Shown: positions 9,130 through 16,389 of the stretch, piece by piece
Numbering within the stretch: the stretch's first letter is position 1
Layout: each line of letters starts with the position of its first letter
Assembly (NCBI RefSeq): GCF_003762925.1
Contig: NZ_RJUK01000001.1
Coordinates: forward strand, 2,480,001-2,544,000
Length of the DNA: 64,000 nt
Reading direction: 5' to 3'
From: Marinimicrobium koreense
Lineage (GTDB): Bacteria; Pseudomonadota; Gammaproteobacteria; Pseudomonadales; Cellvibrionaceae
Notes under the pieces: model-generated
Database searches by the model: none
What the model saw: the letters and a program-made list of their open reading frames with translations, nothing else
Told to the model about the DNA's origin: nothing
Position numbers and translations under genes: made by a program

Positions 9130-9774
9130 ATGAAATACCGTCTAGCATTCATTTTGGTTTTAGCGTTCCTGCAGTCTTGTGCCACGGTCGATAGTCCGAC
9201 TGAGTCTTTCGCCTTTTCCCGTGAAATGAAGTATGGCTTCTACTCCTACAATTTCAAACGACTCGAGGGCTACAAACCTGAATCGGAATTAGCGTTGATT
9301 TTCCCGTCGATTCCTGGAGCAATCTTTGGAAACCCCACAGATGATATATTGTATGTTGCTGAAGTCAGAAATAGCCATACCTTTAAACTCGTCCTTCCCA
9401 GCGATATTGATGCGAAGTCGGCTACTATTAGACAGTCGGGTTTAAATGTTGTTCCAGCCGACACAAAGCTATTGAGGCTAGGCACTTTTCACGCATTTTC
9501 GCCGTACCGCGATGACATAGGTGGCGGTGGATTTATTAATACAATAGACAACGAACCGCTAATTCTAGTTTATTTTTCCAACCCGGCAAATATTCGAGGA
9601 GTGCTAACGTTAGGAAAACAAAAGTTCGACCACCAGATCACCATTTCCAGTGCGGGCTGGAATTGGATAAAAGTAGTTGAGCTATCCGATAATAACTACC
9701 GACTATCTGAGTTTGACGGTGATAAAGGAGATATCGAGTTTAGTGTGGTCGTCAATACTTCTGTCAGCATATAA
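9130..9774 (+). CDS. Cassette-borne lipoprotein, unknown
   Basis: A 214-residue protein from ATG 9130 with a lipoprotein signal, MKYRLAFILVLAFLQSCATV: lipobox LQSC, mature Cys17. The mature part is rich in beta-type residues and aromatic residues with no recognised motif (AFSREMKYGFYSYNFKRLEG, then FSPYRDDIGGGGF). A TAGGAAAC ribosome-binding site is present. Codon use is A+T-rich compared with the flanking operons. It lies between attC-like sites E and F, so it is probably an exported product of a captured cassette. Confidence 0.7.
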   Translation: MKYRLAFILVLAFLQSCATVDSPTESFAFSREMKYGFYSYNFKRLEGYKPESELALIFPSIPGAIFGNPTDDILYVAEVRNSHTFKLVLPSDIDAKSATIRQSGLNVVPADTKLLRLGTFHAFSPYRDDIGGGGFINTIDNEPLILVYFSNPANIRGVLTLGKQKFDHQITISSAGWNWIKVVELSDNNYRLSEFDGDKGDIEFSVVVNTSVSI

Positions 9775-9783
9775 GTATATGCT

Positions 9784-9857
9784 TTACAACGCGCAGAGTT
9801 ACACTGTCCCAGGCGGCGGGACGCTCGTAAAATCGCTCCCGTGTGCGCAAAGTTATG
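9784..9857 (+). other. attC-like recombination site F
   Basis: The left end TTACAACGCGCAG and right end TGCGCAAAGTTATG form the terminal stem CGCGCA/TGCGCA with a GTTATGT right core. The body TACACTGTCCCAGGCGGCGGG then ACGCTCGTAAAATCGCTCCC follows the same block order as sites A and B. This is the most canonical of the set. Confidence 0.7.
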
Positions 9858-9947
9858 TAGGTAAGGCGGTAGGAAAACGACAAATTGTGGCCAATAACAT
9901 GTGTTGATTACTGGTCTTCTTTTGGTGATTTATTCGTCATATTTTTT

Positions 9948-10183
9948 ATGATTTTTCCGTAAGCATCTCAGAATTAAAGAAGAGTCCGTCCGCGCTGCTT
10001 TCTCAGTCTAGTGGTTCAGCAATCGTCGTTCTGAACCATAACAAGCCGGTGGCCTACCTGATCCCTACGGAGACCTACGAAGCTATGATGAGTATGACTG
10101 AGGATTATGAGCTAGCTAAGCTTCTCGATGAGCGTCTAAAAGATAAGAATCAAGCAGTATCGGTGTCTTTGGACGACCTATAA
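9948..10183 (+). pseudogene. RelB/StbD-type (Phd/YefM family) antitoxin, frameshifted
   Basis: From 9959 the reading frame encodes VSISELKKSPSALLSQ, then GSAIVVLNHNKPVAYLIPTE and ends VSVSLDDL, a textbook Phd/YefM-fold antitoxin of the StbD/RelB type. No in-frame start codon precedes it: an upstream TGA closes the frame at 9926. An ATG at 9948 is out of frame by one base, and adding one T to the T5 run at 9952-9956 restores MIFSVSISELKK. The gene therefore looks inactivated by a single-base deletion unless this is a sequencing error. It lies directly after attC-like site F and is followed by a decayed toxin, so it was once a cassette-borne toxin-antitoxin operon. Confidence 0.75.
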
Positions 10184-10338
10184 GCTCAAGTTTCTACCAG
10201 TTGCGCTAAAATAGTAGGAGAAGTTTGGAGCTCCAGTCAAAAGCCAGTTTAAGAAAAATCTGGCGGCCTGACGGGAAAATCCAAGGATGTCAGCGGATAA
10301 ACTAAGCGGTTACGAATCGGTTTATAAGATCAAGCGGC
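10173..10338 (+). pseudogene. RelE/StbE-type toxin remnant
   Basis: In the frame TYKLKFLPVALK, then EKFGAPVKSQFKKNLAA, then ENPRMSADKLSGYESVYKIK this is clearly a RelE/StbE mRNA interferase. It overlaps the antitoxin end as such operons do, but the expected ATG is ACG at 10173. Two consecutive TAG codons near 10211-10216 replace a Glu-Trp pair, another in-frame TGA near 10269 replaces Arg, and the C-terminal third is missing, cut by the attC-like site at 10332. Several independent lesions make this a true pseudogene rather than a sequencing artefact. Confidence 0.8.
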
Positions 10339-10361
10339 GGTGGGACGCCCGTCGTTATGGC
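10332..10361. other. Partial attC-like end between two opposed toxin-antitoxin remnants
   Basis: The sequence GCGGCGGTGGGACGCC then CGTCGTTATGGC carries a right-core-like CGTTATGG. Read on the minus strand this is CCATAACG, which contains the stop codon of the opposed yoeB gene exactly as left attC ends do in the other cassettes. Only part of a full site is present, so it may be a deletion junction between two oppositely oriented cassettes. Confidence 0.4.
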
Positions 10362-10626
10362 TTTTGGTCGTAATGGCCCCCAATGGCAAAGATATACACG
10401 TAGTGATCGTCAAACTTGTAAATCACACGATCTTTCTGAGAAATTAGCCGGGACCAGAGTCCGGAAAGGCTGTGCTTTAATTGCTCAGGCTTTCCCCGCC
10501 CGCTGCCGGGTCGGCGCGGAGCGCTTTTTTCAGTAACTGGTAAAGAGCTTCATGTAGCTTTTTGTCCTTCTCCCGGAGCTGCTCATAGGTAGCCCAGGCA
10601 CTGCCTTCAAAGACGAGTGATCTCAT
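10355..10626 (-). pseudogene. yoeB: YoeB/Txe-type toxin, frameshifted
   Basis: Ribosome-dependent mRNA interferase of the Txe/YoeB family. From ATG 10626 the frame reads MRSLVFEGSAWATYEQLREK up to RADPAAGG, then stops early at a TAA after ESLSN. In the next frame the family C-terminus continues: GKPEQLKHSLSGLWSRLI, then KDRVIYKFDDHYVYIFAIGG and HYDQKP with a stop at 10355. One base is missing in the G-rich stretch GCGGGCGGGGAAAG (about 10490-10503). With it the protein would be 90 residues, normal for the family. The start overlaps the yefM end by 20 bases, the usual order antitoxin-toxin. Confidence 0.8.
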
Positions 10627-10879
10627 TGATTTCCTCTTCCTTGGGGGTATATCCAGTGCCTTGGGTATGGGTAGCGGCAGACTCTGCCAATTGGCGCATC
10701 AGGCTGCTGTTCTGAAGCACATACAGGGTTTCTTGCTCCCGCTCCCACTCGTCGGCGCTCATTACCACGAATGCCTCACCGGAGCGCCGAGTCACTTTCA
10801 GCGGCGTATGATTGCTAGCTGCTTGTTCTACAAAGGCTTTTAGGTTGTCTCTGAACCTGTTTACACTAACAAAGTCCAT
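10607..10879 (-). CDS. yefM: YefM/Axe-type antitoxin (Phd/YefM family)
   Basis: A 90-residue antitoxin that neutralises YoeB/Txe and represses its own operon. The start at 10879 (MDFVSVNRFRDNLKAFVEQ) follows GAGGTGAG; the longer frame from 10933 has no support. The N-terminal DNA-binding part with LKVTRRSGEAFVVMSADEWE and the acidic C-terminal toxin-binding tail KEEEINEITRL are family-typical and intact. The toxin downstream is frameshifted, so this may be an orphan antitoxin that persists or could neutralise a related toxin elsewhere. Confidence 0.88.
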   Translation of the reverse strand: MDFVSVNRFRDNLKAFVEQAASNHTPLKVTRRSGEAFVVMSADEWEREQETLYVLQNSSLMRQLAESAATHTQGTGYTPKEEEINEITRL

Positions 10880-10895
10880 ATGGCTCACCTCAAAC

Positions 10896-10918
10896 GTACG
10901 GAGTTCCCGTACATTATA
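10896..10918 (-). promoter_or_regulatory. Promoter/operator of the yefM-yoeB unit
   Basis: A perfect inverted repeat GTACGG-AGTTC-CCGTAC (10896-10912) touches a perfect TATAAT -10 box read on the minus strand (10913-10918), about 35 bases before the yefM start. A weak -35 (TTGATT or TTGTTG) lies upstream. GTAC-containing palindromes over the promoter are the known binding sites of YefM-type antitoxins, so this is the probable autorepression site. Confidence 0.55.
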
Positions 10919-11017
10919 GGGAGAGTAAGCCACAACAAATCAAGAATGTTCGCCACAGCAAGCTCCCTTTGGTCGCCGTACTCCCCCACTACCTTTCTTA
11001 AGCGTTGGCCTGGGACG

Positions 11018-11908
11018 TCACGTTTTCGCTTCATGCTCCATTCTGGACGACCAAGCGTCTGCCAAATCGATCAAAACCCCGGAAAACTGCCTTTTAGCCG
11101 CAAGGACAAAAAGCCACCGCTTGATAAAGTTTCCTTTGGGTTTCGCCACTAAAACAATATTGAACTCGGAACCGGCATCACCTTCTTTAACAGACCAACG
11201 ACCTCTTAGCTCCGAAATGGGGTATGGATAGCTCTTCTCTTCAGTGTGAACATTGAAGGCATAAGTTTTCCCATCCTCGTACAGATCACAAGTCTCTCGC
11301 CAACTTTCGCCGGCGCGCCCATAGCATCGACGCTCCATGCCGACCCCATGTCCCGATAGAACCTCGACTTTAGAAAGATTGCTCGCAACGTCCGCATAAC
11401 CCGGGTGATCTGTCATCACTTCCCATACCCTATGACTTGGTGCATTGACTGCTCGCCTCACCGTGGCAATTAGCCTTCCTTTTTCTGAACGCATTGAAAC
11501 CTGACTCTTAGTCGGTATTATTCTTCCTGAGCCAACGTATTGGCCTACTGCAAAAATTGCGACAACGGCGGCAACGACACTAACCAGAGACTGTCCAGTG
11601 TCTGTAAAAAACTCAGGGATCATAAAAAGTAGCCCAGCACTAGCGATCACCCAGCCAACATCCATCATGGTGATCACCAGAACCTGCATTTTTGTAATAA
11701 AACGGTTGGATGCCATCAGAAAGAGAACACATGCAAACATCAACAATCCAGCACCCAATATACGCAACGCAAGCGGTAGCCAACTGTGCTGCCCTGAAAA
11801 TATCATTTCCGAAACAGAGCCAGAGGCCACCAATAGGTCGCCCCCTATAGCCAAAGAAAACGTGGCGTTTAGCGCCAAAAATATCCGAGCTGTGCTGCTG
11901 GCTTTCAT
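11018..11908 (-). CDS. Membrane protein with C-terminal SRPBCC (polyketide cyclase-like) domain
   Basis: A 296-residue protein with four N-terminal transmembrane segments in the first ~130 residues (for example RIFLALNATFSLAIG and LPLALRILGAGLLMFACVLF). A soluble SRPBCC/START-like domain follows from about residue 140 (RLIATVRRAVNAPSHRVWEV, then MTDHPGYADVASNLSKVEVL, GVGMERRCYGRAGESWRETC). SRPBCC domains bind hydrophobic ligands; the substrate here is unknown. It diverges from an XRE regulator across a 115-bp gap with two palindromes, so the regulator probably controls it. Confidence 0.75.
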   Translation of the reverse strand: MKASSTARIFLALNATFSLAIGGDLLVASGSVSEMIFSGQHSWLPLALRILGAGLLMFACVLFLMASNRFITKMQVLVITMMDVGWVIASAGLLFMIPEFFTDTGQSLVSVVAAVVAIFAVGQYVGSGRIIPTKSQVSMRSEKGRLIATVRRAVNAPSHRVWEVMTDHPGYADVASNLSKVEVLSGHGVGMERRCYGRAGESWRETCDLYEDGKTYAFNVHTEEKSYPYPISELRGRWSVKEGDAGSEFNIVLVAKPKGNFIKRWLFVLAAKRQFSGVLIDLADAWSSRMEHEAKT

Positions 11909-11949
11909 GTCAAATCATCTCCTATGGTAATCACGACTTAGATCCAGTT

Positions 11950-11989
11950 TTCCACTGGAAGTCAATGACGGCAATTACCTTGGAAGTAA
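11950..11989. promoter_or_regulatory. Candidate operators between the SRPBCC gene and the XRE regulator
   Basis: Two short dyads lie 25 bp apart in the divergent promoter gap: TTCC-ACT-GGAA (11950-11960) and TTAC-CTTGGAA-GTAA (11975-11989). Both contain TGGAAGT on one side (CTGGAAGTCA and TTGGAAGTAA), which suggests related binding sites. The neighbouring regulator is the obvious candidate binder. Confidence 0.4.
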
Positions 11990-12023
11990 TAGACAGAAAA
12001 CTAATCAATTGATAACTTAAGGA

Positions 12024-12821
12024 ATGACCTCAATCCTGAGAACGACAGATACCCCCTTTTCGGGTTTCCTGAAGACTTGGCGCACACGGCGGCGACTGAG
12101 CCAGCTTGAGCTCTCCTTAAAATCGGGAATGTCACAACGGCACATCAGCTTCCTGGAAACCGGACGCTCGAAACCGAGCCTCTCTGCCATTGGCCAACTG
12201 GGGGATGCGCTAGATATGCCGGCAGCTGAAATCGATGCAATGCTCCTTTCAGCAGGCTTCGCTGCACGCTCGTCTCAACGTCGTTGGAGTCAAGAAGCTA
12301 GAGAGGCTGTCGGCGCATCAATTGATCATGTTCTTCAGAGCCATGCGCCCTATCCCGCCATGGCGGTGGATCGCATTTGGAATCTTCAGAAAGCAAATGA
12401 ACCGGCTCTGCAATTTTTTGCAATGCTCGGCAGCACCGGGACCCCCAATTTACTGCGTGAGGTAATGATGCCCGGAGCATTGCGCTCCCGCACCATCAAC
12501 TGGGAACAAACAGCGAGAGCCTTGTACCGACTACTTGAGCTGGAAGTTGCGAGGCGTCCACATGACCAGGAGGCTCATGAGCTACTGAATGAGCTTCGAG
12601 ACATTAGTGGCGTTGCAGAGGCGATCAGCCAACCCAGCTCCGAAAACCCGCTTCCCGTACTTAGCATACAGTTTCAAGTCGAGGACGCGGTATTGAGCCT
12701 GTTTTCCCTGATCGCAACGGTCGGCATGAGCTCTGACCCGGTAATTGACGATATCCGACTGGAGACACTGCTCCCAGCCGATGACGTCACAAGGGAGTGG
12801 TTTACTAAACATTTTTTATGA
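12024..12821 (+). CDS. XRE-family regulator with MmyB-like ligand domain
   Basis: A 265-residue transcription factor. Residues about 13-70 form a Cro/C1-type helix-turn-helix (SGFLKTWRTRRRLSQLELSL, then SGMSQRHISFLETGRSKPSL). The C-terminal ~170 residues match the MmyB-like PAS-type ligand domain found with this helix-turn-helix (HAPYPAMAVDRIWNLQKANE; LLPADDVTREWFTK near the end). Such proteins usually control a divergently transcribed neighbour in response to a small molecule. Here that neighbour is the SRPBCC membrane protein, with palindromes in the shared gap. Confidence 0.88.
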   Translation: MTSILRTTDTPFSGFLKTWRTRRRLSQLELSLKSGMSQRHISFLETGRSKPSLSAIGQLGDALDMPAAEIDAMLLSAGFAARSSQRRWSQEAREAVGASIDHVLQSHAPYPAMAVDRIWNLQKANEPALQFFAMLGSTGTPNLLREVMMPGALRSRTINWEQTARALYRLLELEVARRPHDQEAHELLNELRDISGVAEAISQPSSENPLPVLSIQFQVEDAVLSLFSLIATVGMSSDPVIDDIRLETLLPADDVTREWFTKHFL

Positions 12822-12856
12822 TAGTTTGGCTTTGGTGGCACCTTTTAAGGTGGACA

Positions 12857-13372
12857 TCAGCGAGCGCCACTGTCCAACCCTGGCAGTCGCACCACAGAAT
12901 CCCCCACTGCCATCTGGCCACCTTGAACAATCCGGGCACAGAGCCCCCCATAGCCAAACATCGCTGCAGCGCCCCCTGCGCCCAAGGCTTCGTCCATTCG
13001 GGAACAGGGGTGACAGAGGGCGGTGGTTTCCAGTACGGCTTCGCCAATCTGTAGGCGCTGGTGGCGCAGCAGGTTCATGTTCATTCCGGAGATCACCAGG
13101 TTGCGCCGTAATAGCGCCGGGTCGATCTCGGAGTGGCCGGTATGACGAGCGATGGCCTCGATAAATTCGCGGCTTATCAGGGTCACCTGGCGGGAGGAGC
13201 CCGGGGTTTTGCTCATGCGGTGATCGCCTTCCAGGCCCAGCCCCTCTGCCGCCGGGGCGCTGTCCACCACGTGGATGTCGCCTCGCCGCTTACTGCGCAG
13301 GCCGATCCATTCGAGCCGCCCCTCTGGCAGGCTTTGGCACAACTTGTCGAGTAAGCGGGCTTGGGCTGTCAT
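12857..13372 (-). CDS. MOSC domain-containing protein
   Basis: A 171-residue single-domain MOSC protein, the fold of molybdenum cofactor sulfurase C-termini and YiiM/YuaD proteins, which bind molybdenum cofactor or handle sulfur. The conserved cysteine lies in TTALCHPCSRMDEALG, and the N-terminal GDHRMSKTPGSSRQVTLIS and central RRNLVISGMNMNLL blocks are family-typical. The start at 13372 (MTAQARLLDKL) is preferred over an upstream in-frame extension that overlaps the next gene. It follows the HDAC-family gene on the same strand by 17 bp, suggesting an operon. Confidence 0.85.
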   Translation of the reverse strand: MTAQARLLDKLCQSLPEGRLEWIGLRSKRRGDIHVVDSAPAAEGLGLEGDHRMSKTPGSSRQVTLISREFIEAIARHTGHSEIDPALLRRNLVISGMNMNLLRHQRLQIGEAVLETTALCHPCSRMDEALGAGGAAAMFGYGGLCARIVQGGQMAVGDSVVRLPGLDSGAR

Positions 13373-13389
13373 ATCGTCACCGGGATGCG

Positions 13390-14397
13390 TTACGGGTTCA
13401 GGCCACTGAAGAAGTTTTTGGCGTTGGTCGCCAGGGACTCCAGGTGGTAGCCGCCTTCCTGTATCACCAGGGTAGGAAGGTTCATGGCGTTGATGCCTTC
13501 GCCCATGTGCCGGAAGCCTTCGCTGCTGACCGAGACTTTGGCCTGCGGGTCTTCGTGGTACACATCGAAGCCCAGGGCGACGATCAGTACGTCCGGCTCG
13601 TACAGGCGGATGGCGTCGGCGGCGTCGGCCAGTTTTTCGAAGAAGGTGGACTCGGGGGAACCGTGGGGCATCGGCATGTTGATGTTGTAGCCATAGCCGG
13701 GGCCCGCGCCCCGCTCGTCTTCGTAGCCGCTTACCACCGGGTAGAAGTTGGTGGGGTCGCCGTGGATGGAGATATAGAGCACGTCGTCCCGATCGTAGAA
13801 GATTTCCTGAATGCCCTGGCCGTGGTGCATGTCCGGGTCGAGAATGGCGACTTTGTCGTAATGGTCCAGCAGGGCTTCGGCGGCGATGGCGGCGTTGTTC
13901 AGATAACAGAAGCCACCGGCGGCGTCGCGCCGGGCGTGGTGGCCGGGCGGGCGGCACAGGGCGTAGGCCCTCTGCTGTCCGGTAAGAAGCTCATCGGCGG
14001 CGGACAGGGCGCTCTGGGCGGACCAGTAGGCGGCCTCCCAGGTGTGGGGGCCGATGGGGCAGCTACCGTCGGCCTGATAGCGGGCACATTCCGCCAGAAT
14101 ACCGCGCATGGGGTTCGGTGAACGGACGAAGATGTTGGACATGACTTCCCCGCCCCAGTCTTCCGGCCAACGCCGGTGGGCTGACTCAAGAAAGCGCAGG
14201 TAGCCCAGGTCGTGCACCCGATTGATCACATCCATGCCGTGATCGGTGGCCTGTTCCGGCCGGACGCCCAGGGCTTCCAGGCCCTTGACCAGCTCCGGGG
14301 TGCGCTCCGGCAGCTCTTGAGGGGGGCGCATCTGGCCGCGGGTCAGGTAGGATTGCGGGGCATGTTTATCCTGGGACGGATGAAAAAACGCTTTCAT
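13390..14397 (-). CDS. Histone deacetylase family amidohydrolase
   Basis: A 335-residue zinc-dependent deacetylase of the HDAC/AcuC/acetylpolyamine amidohydrolase family. The active-site blocks are all present: RPPGHHARRD (catalytic His-His), ILDPDMHHGQG (zinc Asp and His), ALGFDVYHEDP (zinc Asp) and IQEGGYHLE (transition-state Tyr). The family usually has DxDxHHGNG; here Gln replaces Asn. The substrate could be an acetylated polyamine, another small amide or a protein lysine, and sequence alone does not decide. It is co-oriented with the MOSC gene downstream. Confidence 0.9.
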   Translation of the reverse strand: MKAFFHPSQDKHAPQSYLTRGQMRPPQELPERTPELVKGLEALGVRPEQATDHGMDVINRVHDLGYLRFLESAHRRWPEDWGGEVMSNIFVRSPNPMRGILAECARYQADGSCPIGPHTWEAAYWSAQSALSAADELLTGQQRAYALCRPPGHHARRDAAGGFCYLNNAAIAAEALLDHYDKVAILDPDMHHGQGIQEIFYDRDDVLYISIHGDPTNFYPVVSGYEDERGAGPGYGYNINMPMPHGSPESTFFEKLADAADAIRLYEPDVLIVALGFDVYHEDPQAKVSVSSEGFRHMGEGINAMNLPTLVIQEGGYHLESLATNAKNFFSGLNP

Positions 14398-14511
14398 GGT
14401 CTCTCCTGTCTCCGGTGATCGTGGGTGTTATTGCCTCTGTTGAGACTAGCACATACCGGGCCGGGTTCACCCTGGCTTTGCCCACGGACCCAGGTGCGCT
14501 AGACTAACGGC

Positions 14512-14886
14512 ATGAATCGCCACTCCTTCCGTCATTGGTTGTTTGCGCTACTGCTGTTTCTGGCAGGGCCGCTGGGTGCCTCGCATCCGCCGATGATGAC
14601 CGATACGGCGCCCGAACCCTGCCATGACACCATGGAGATGGCTATGGCCGATGGTGGTGCCATCCACAGTCATTCAGAGCATGACTCTACGCACCTCGCA
14701 GCCACCCCGGATCACGACTGCGACAGCCAGTGCGCCTGTTGCCCCGGCTCCTGCTCCGGTTTTGTGGCCCTGACGGTGCAAGCGGTCCCGCCAATCTCAA
14801 CCCCGAATCACTTCCTCTCTTCAGCCACCGACGCTGCACCCACGCGCGCGCCGCTGGAACTGCTCCGCCCGCCCAAATTCGCCTGA
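14512..14886 (+). CDS. Small exported His/Cys-rich protein, CopL-like
   Basis: A 124-residue protein with an N-terminal signal peptide (LFALLLFLAGPLGASH) and a histidine- and methionine-rich middle (MEMAMADGGAIHSHSEHD, CDSQCACCPGSCSG). This composition and its position directly upstream of cusBA resemble the CopL/DUF2946-like small periplasmic proteins linked to copper resistance. It probably binds copper or silver in the periplasm, which is inferred from composition and context. The tail ends RPPKFA, similar to CopL-type RPP termini. Confidence 0.6.
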   Translation: MNRHSFRHWLFALLLFLAGPLGASHPPMMTDTAPEPCHDTMEMAMADGGAIHSHSEHDSTHLAATPDHDCDSQCACCPGSCSGFVALTVQAVPPISTPNHFLSSATDAAPTRAPLELLRPPKFA

Positions 14887-14973
14887 CCACAGGATAGGTG
14901 CGCCTGACGATCGCACCCCCTTGGCCCTCCGCGGCCGTTTTTCTGTTGTGGTATTACCTTGTGGACAGGTGTT

Positions 14974-16389
14974 ATGAACAAACCTCTATTTTTCGTGGCG
15001 CTGCTGGGCGCCTTTGCGCTGGGTGTGGGCAGTCATTTGCTTTGGCCCGAGCCTTCGGACAACGCCGAACCATCCAAGACTAGCGACGAGAAGGAGCCCC
15101 TTTACTGGGTGGCTCCCATGGATGACAGCTATCGCCGGGATGGGCCCGGCAAGTCCCCCATGGGCATGGATCTGGTGCCGGTGTATGCGGAGGACCAGAA
15201 ACGCGAGCCCGGCGATGTCCGGATTAACCCGGCGGTTGCCCAGAACCTCGGGCTGACGCTGGCGGAGGCGACCCACGCGCCGGTGGGCCAGACCATTGAA
15301 ACGGTGGGACTGGTGGAGGTGAACCAGCAACAGGTGCAGCACTTTCATGTGCGCGCCTCGGGCTGGATCACTGAACTGGCGGTGGCCACCGAGGGCGACC
15401 CGGTCAAAGCCGGTGAAAAGCTGTTTGAGTTTTACTCGCCGGAAATCATCAATCTGCAACGCGAGTACCTACAAAGCCTGAGAGACCAGCTTCGGGGACG
15501 GGCGGAGGGCTCCCTGTCTCAGATGCGCGCCAAAGGCGTGAGCGAGCGGGAAATCGAGCGACTGAAACGCGAACGCAGCGTACGGGAGAAGCTGCGCTAC
15601 TACGCGAGCCGGGACGGCTATGTGGTGCAGCTCGGTGTGCGCGAGGGCAACTTTGTGGACCTGCCGCAGAACCTGATGTCCATTGGCAGCCTTGAAGACA
15701 TCTGGGTCAATGTCGAGCTGTATGAGGCCGATGCGGGTCGTATCACCACCGGCCAGCCGGTCACCCTGACCACCGCCAGCTATCCCGGTGAAACCTGGGA
15801 GGGCACCGTGTCCTACCTCTACCCCATCCTGAACAGCGACACTCGCACGCTGCGCGCCCGCCTGGAATTTGCCAACGAGGAGGGTCGGCTCAAACCGGGC
15901 ATGTTTGTCCGCGCCCGGATCGAGCCCGAGGATGAACAAGCCGTGCTATCCATTCCCCGAAGCGCCCTGATTCGCACCGGCGCCGGAACCCGCGTAGTGC
16001 GGGAAGTGGAACCGGAGGTGTATCGCTCGGTACCGGTCAAGGTCGGACAGGTCGGCCGCGAGCGTGCCGAAATTCTGAAGGGTTTGCGCCACGGGGATCG
16101 CGTGGTTGAAGACGGCCTGTTCCTGATCGATTCCGAGTCCAGCCGCGAGGCGGATTTGGGCCGAATCGAAACCCGAACACCAGAAGAGGACGAGGCTGAT
16201 CACGATGCCATGGATCATGACGCAATGGATCAAGGAGACATGGACCACGGTGAAATGAACCAAGACGATATGGATCATGAAGAGATGGACCATTCCGAAA
16301 TGGATCACGACTCGATGAATCATGACCGGGAAAATAACGACGCACAGAGTCCTCATGAGCACCACGACCACGGAGGAAGCGCGCCATGA
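14974..16389 (+). CDS. cusB: CusB-type RND efflux periplasmic adaptor
   Basis: The membrane fusion subunit that links the CusA pump to an outer membrane channel and passes Cu(I)/Ag(I). The 471-residue protein starts at ATG 14974 (MNKPLFFVALLGAFALGVG). A heavy-metal-binding segment follows (YWVAPMDDSYRRDGPGKSPM, residues ~45-72), then barrel-sandwich hybrid and beta-barrel domains with the helical hairpin (SPEIINLQREYLQSLRDQL). The C-terminus has a run of MDH/MNH units (about residues 410-455), a Met/His-rich extension like those of PcoA/CopA-type copper proteins, where many CusB homologues carry nothing or a CusF domain. The last four bases overlap the cusA start (ATGA). Confidence 0.93.
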   Translation: MNKPLFFVALLGAFALGVGSHLLWPEPSDNAEPSKTSDEKEPLYWVAPMDDSYRRDGPGKSPMGMDLVPVYAEDQKREPGDVRINPAVAQNLGLTLAEATHAPVGQTIETVGLVEVNQQQVQHFHVRASGWITELAVATEGDPVKAGEKLFEFYSPEIINLQREYLQSLRDQLRGRAEGSLSQMRAKGVSEREIERLKRERSVREKLRYYASRDGYVVQLGVREGNFVDLPQNLMSIGSLEDIWVNVELYEADAGRITTGQPVTLTTASYPGETWEGTVSYLYPILNSDTRTLRARLEFANEEGRLKPGMFVRARIEPEDEQAVLSIPRSALIRTGAGTRVVREVEPEVYRSVPVKVGQVGRERAEILKGLRHGDRVVEDGLFLIDSESSREADLGRIETRTPEEDEADHDAMDHDAMDQGDMDHGEMNQDDMDHEEMDHSEMDHDSMNHDRENNDAQSPHEHHDHGGSAP

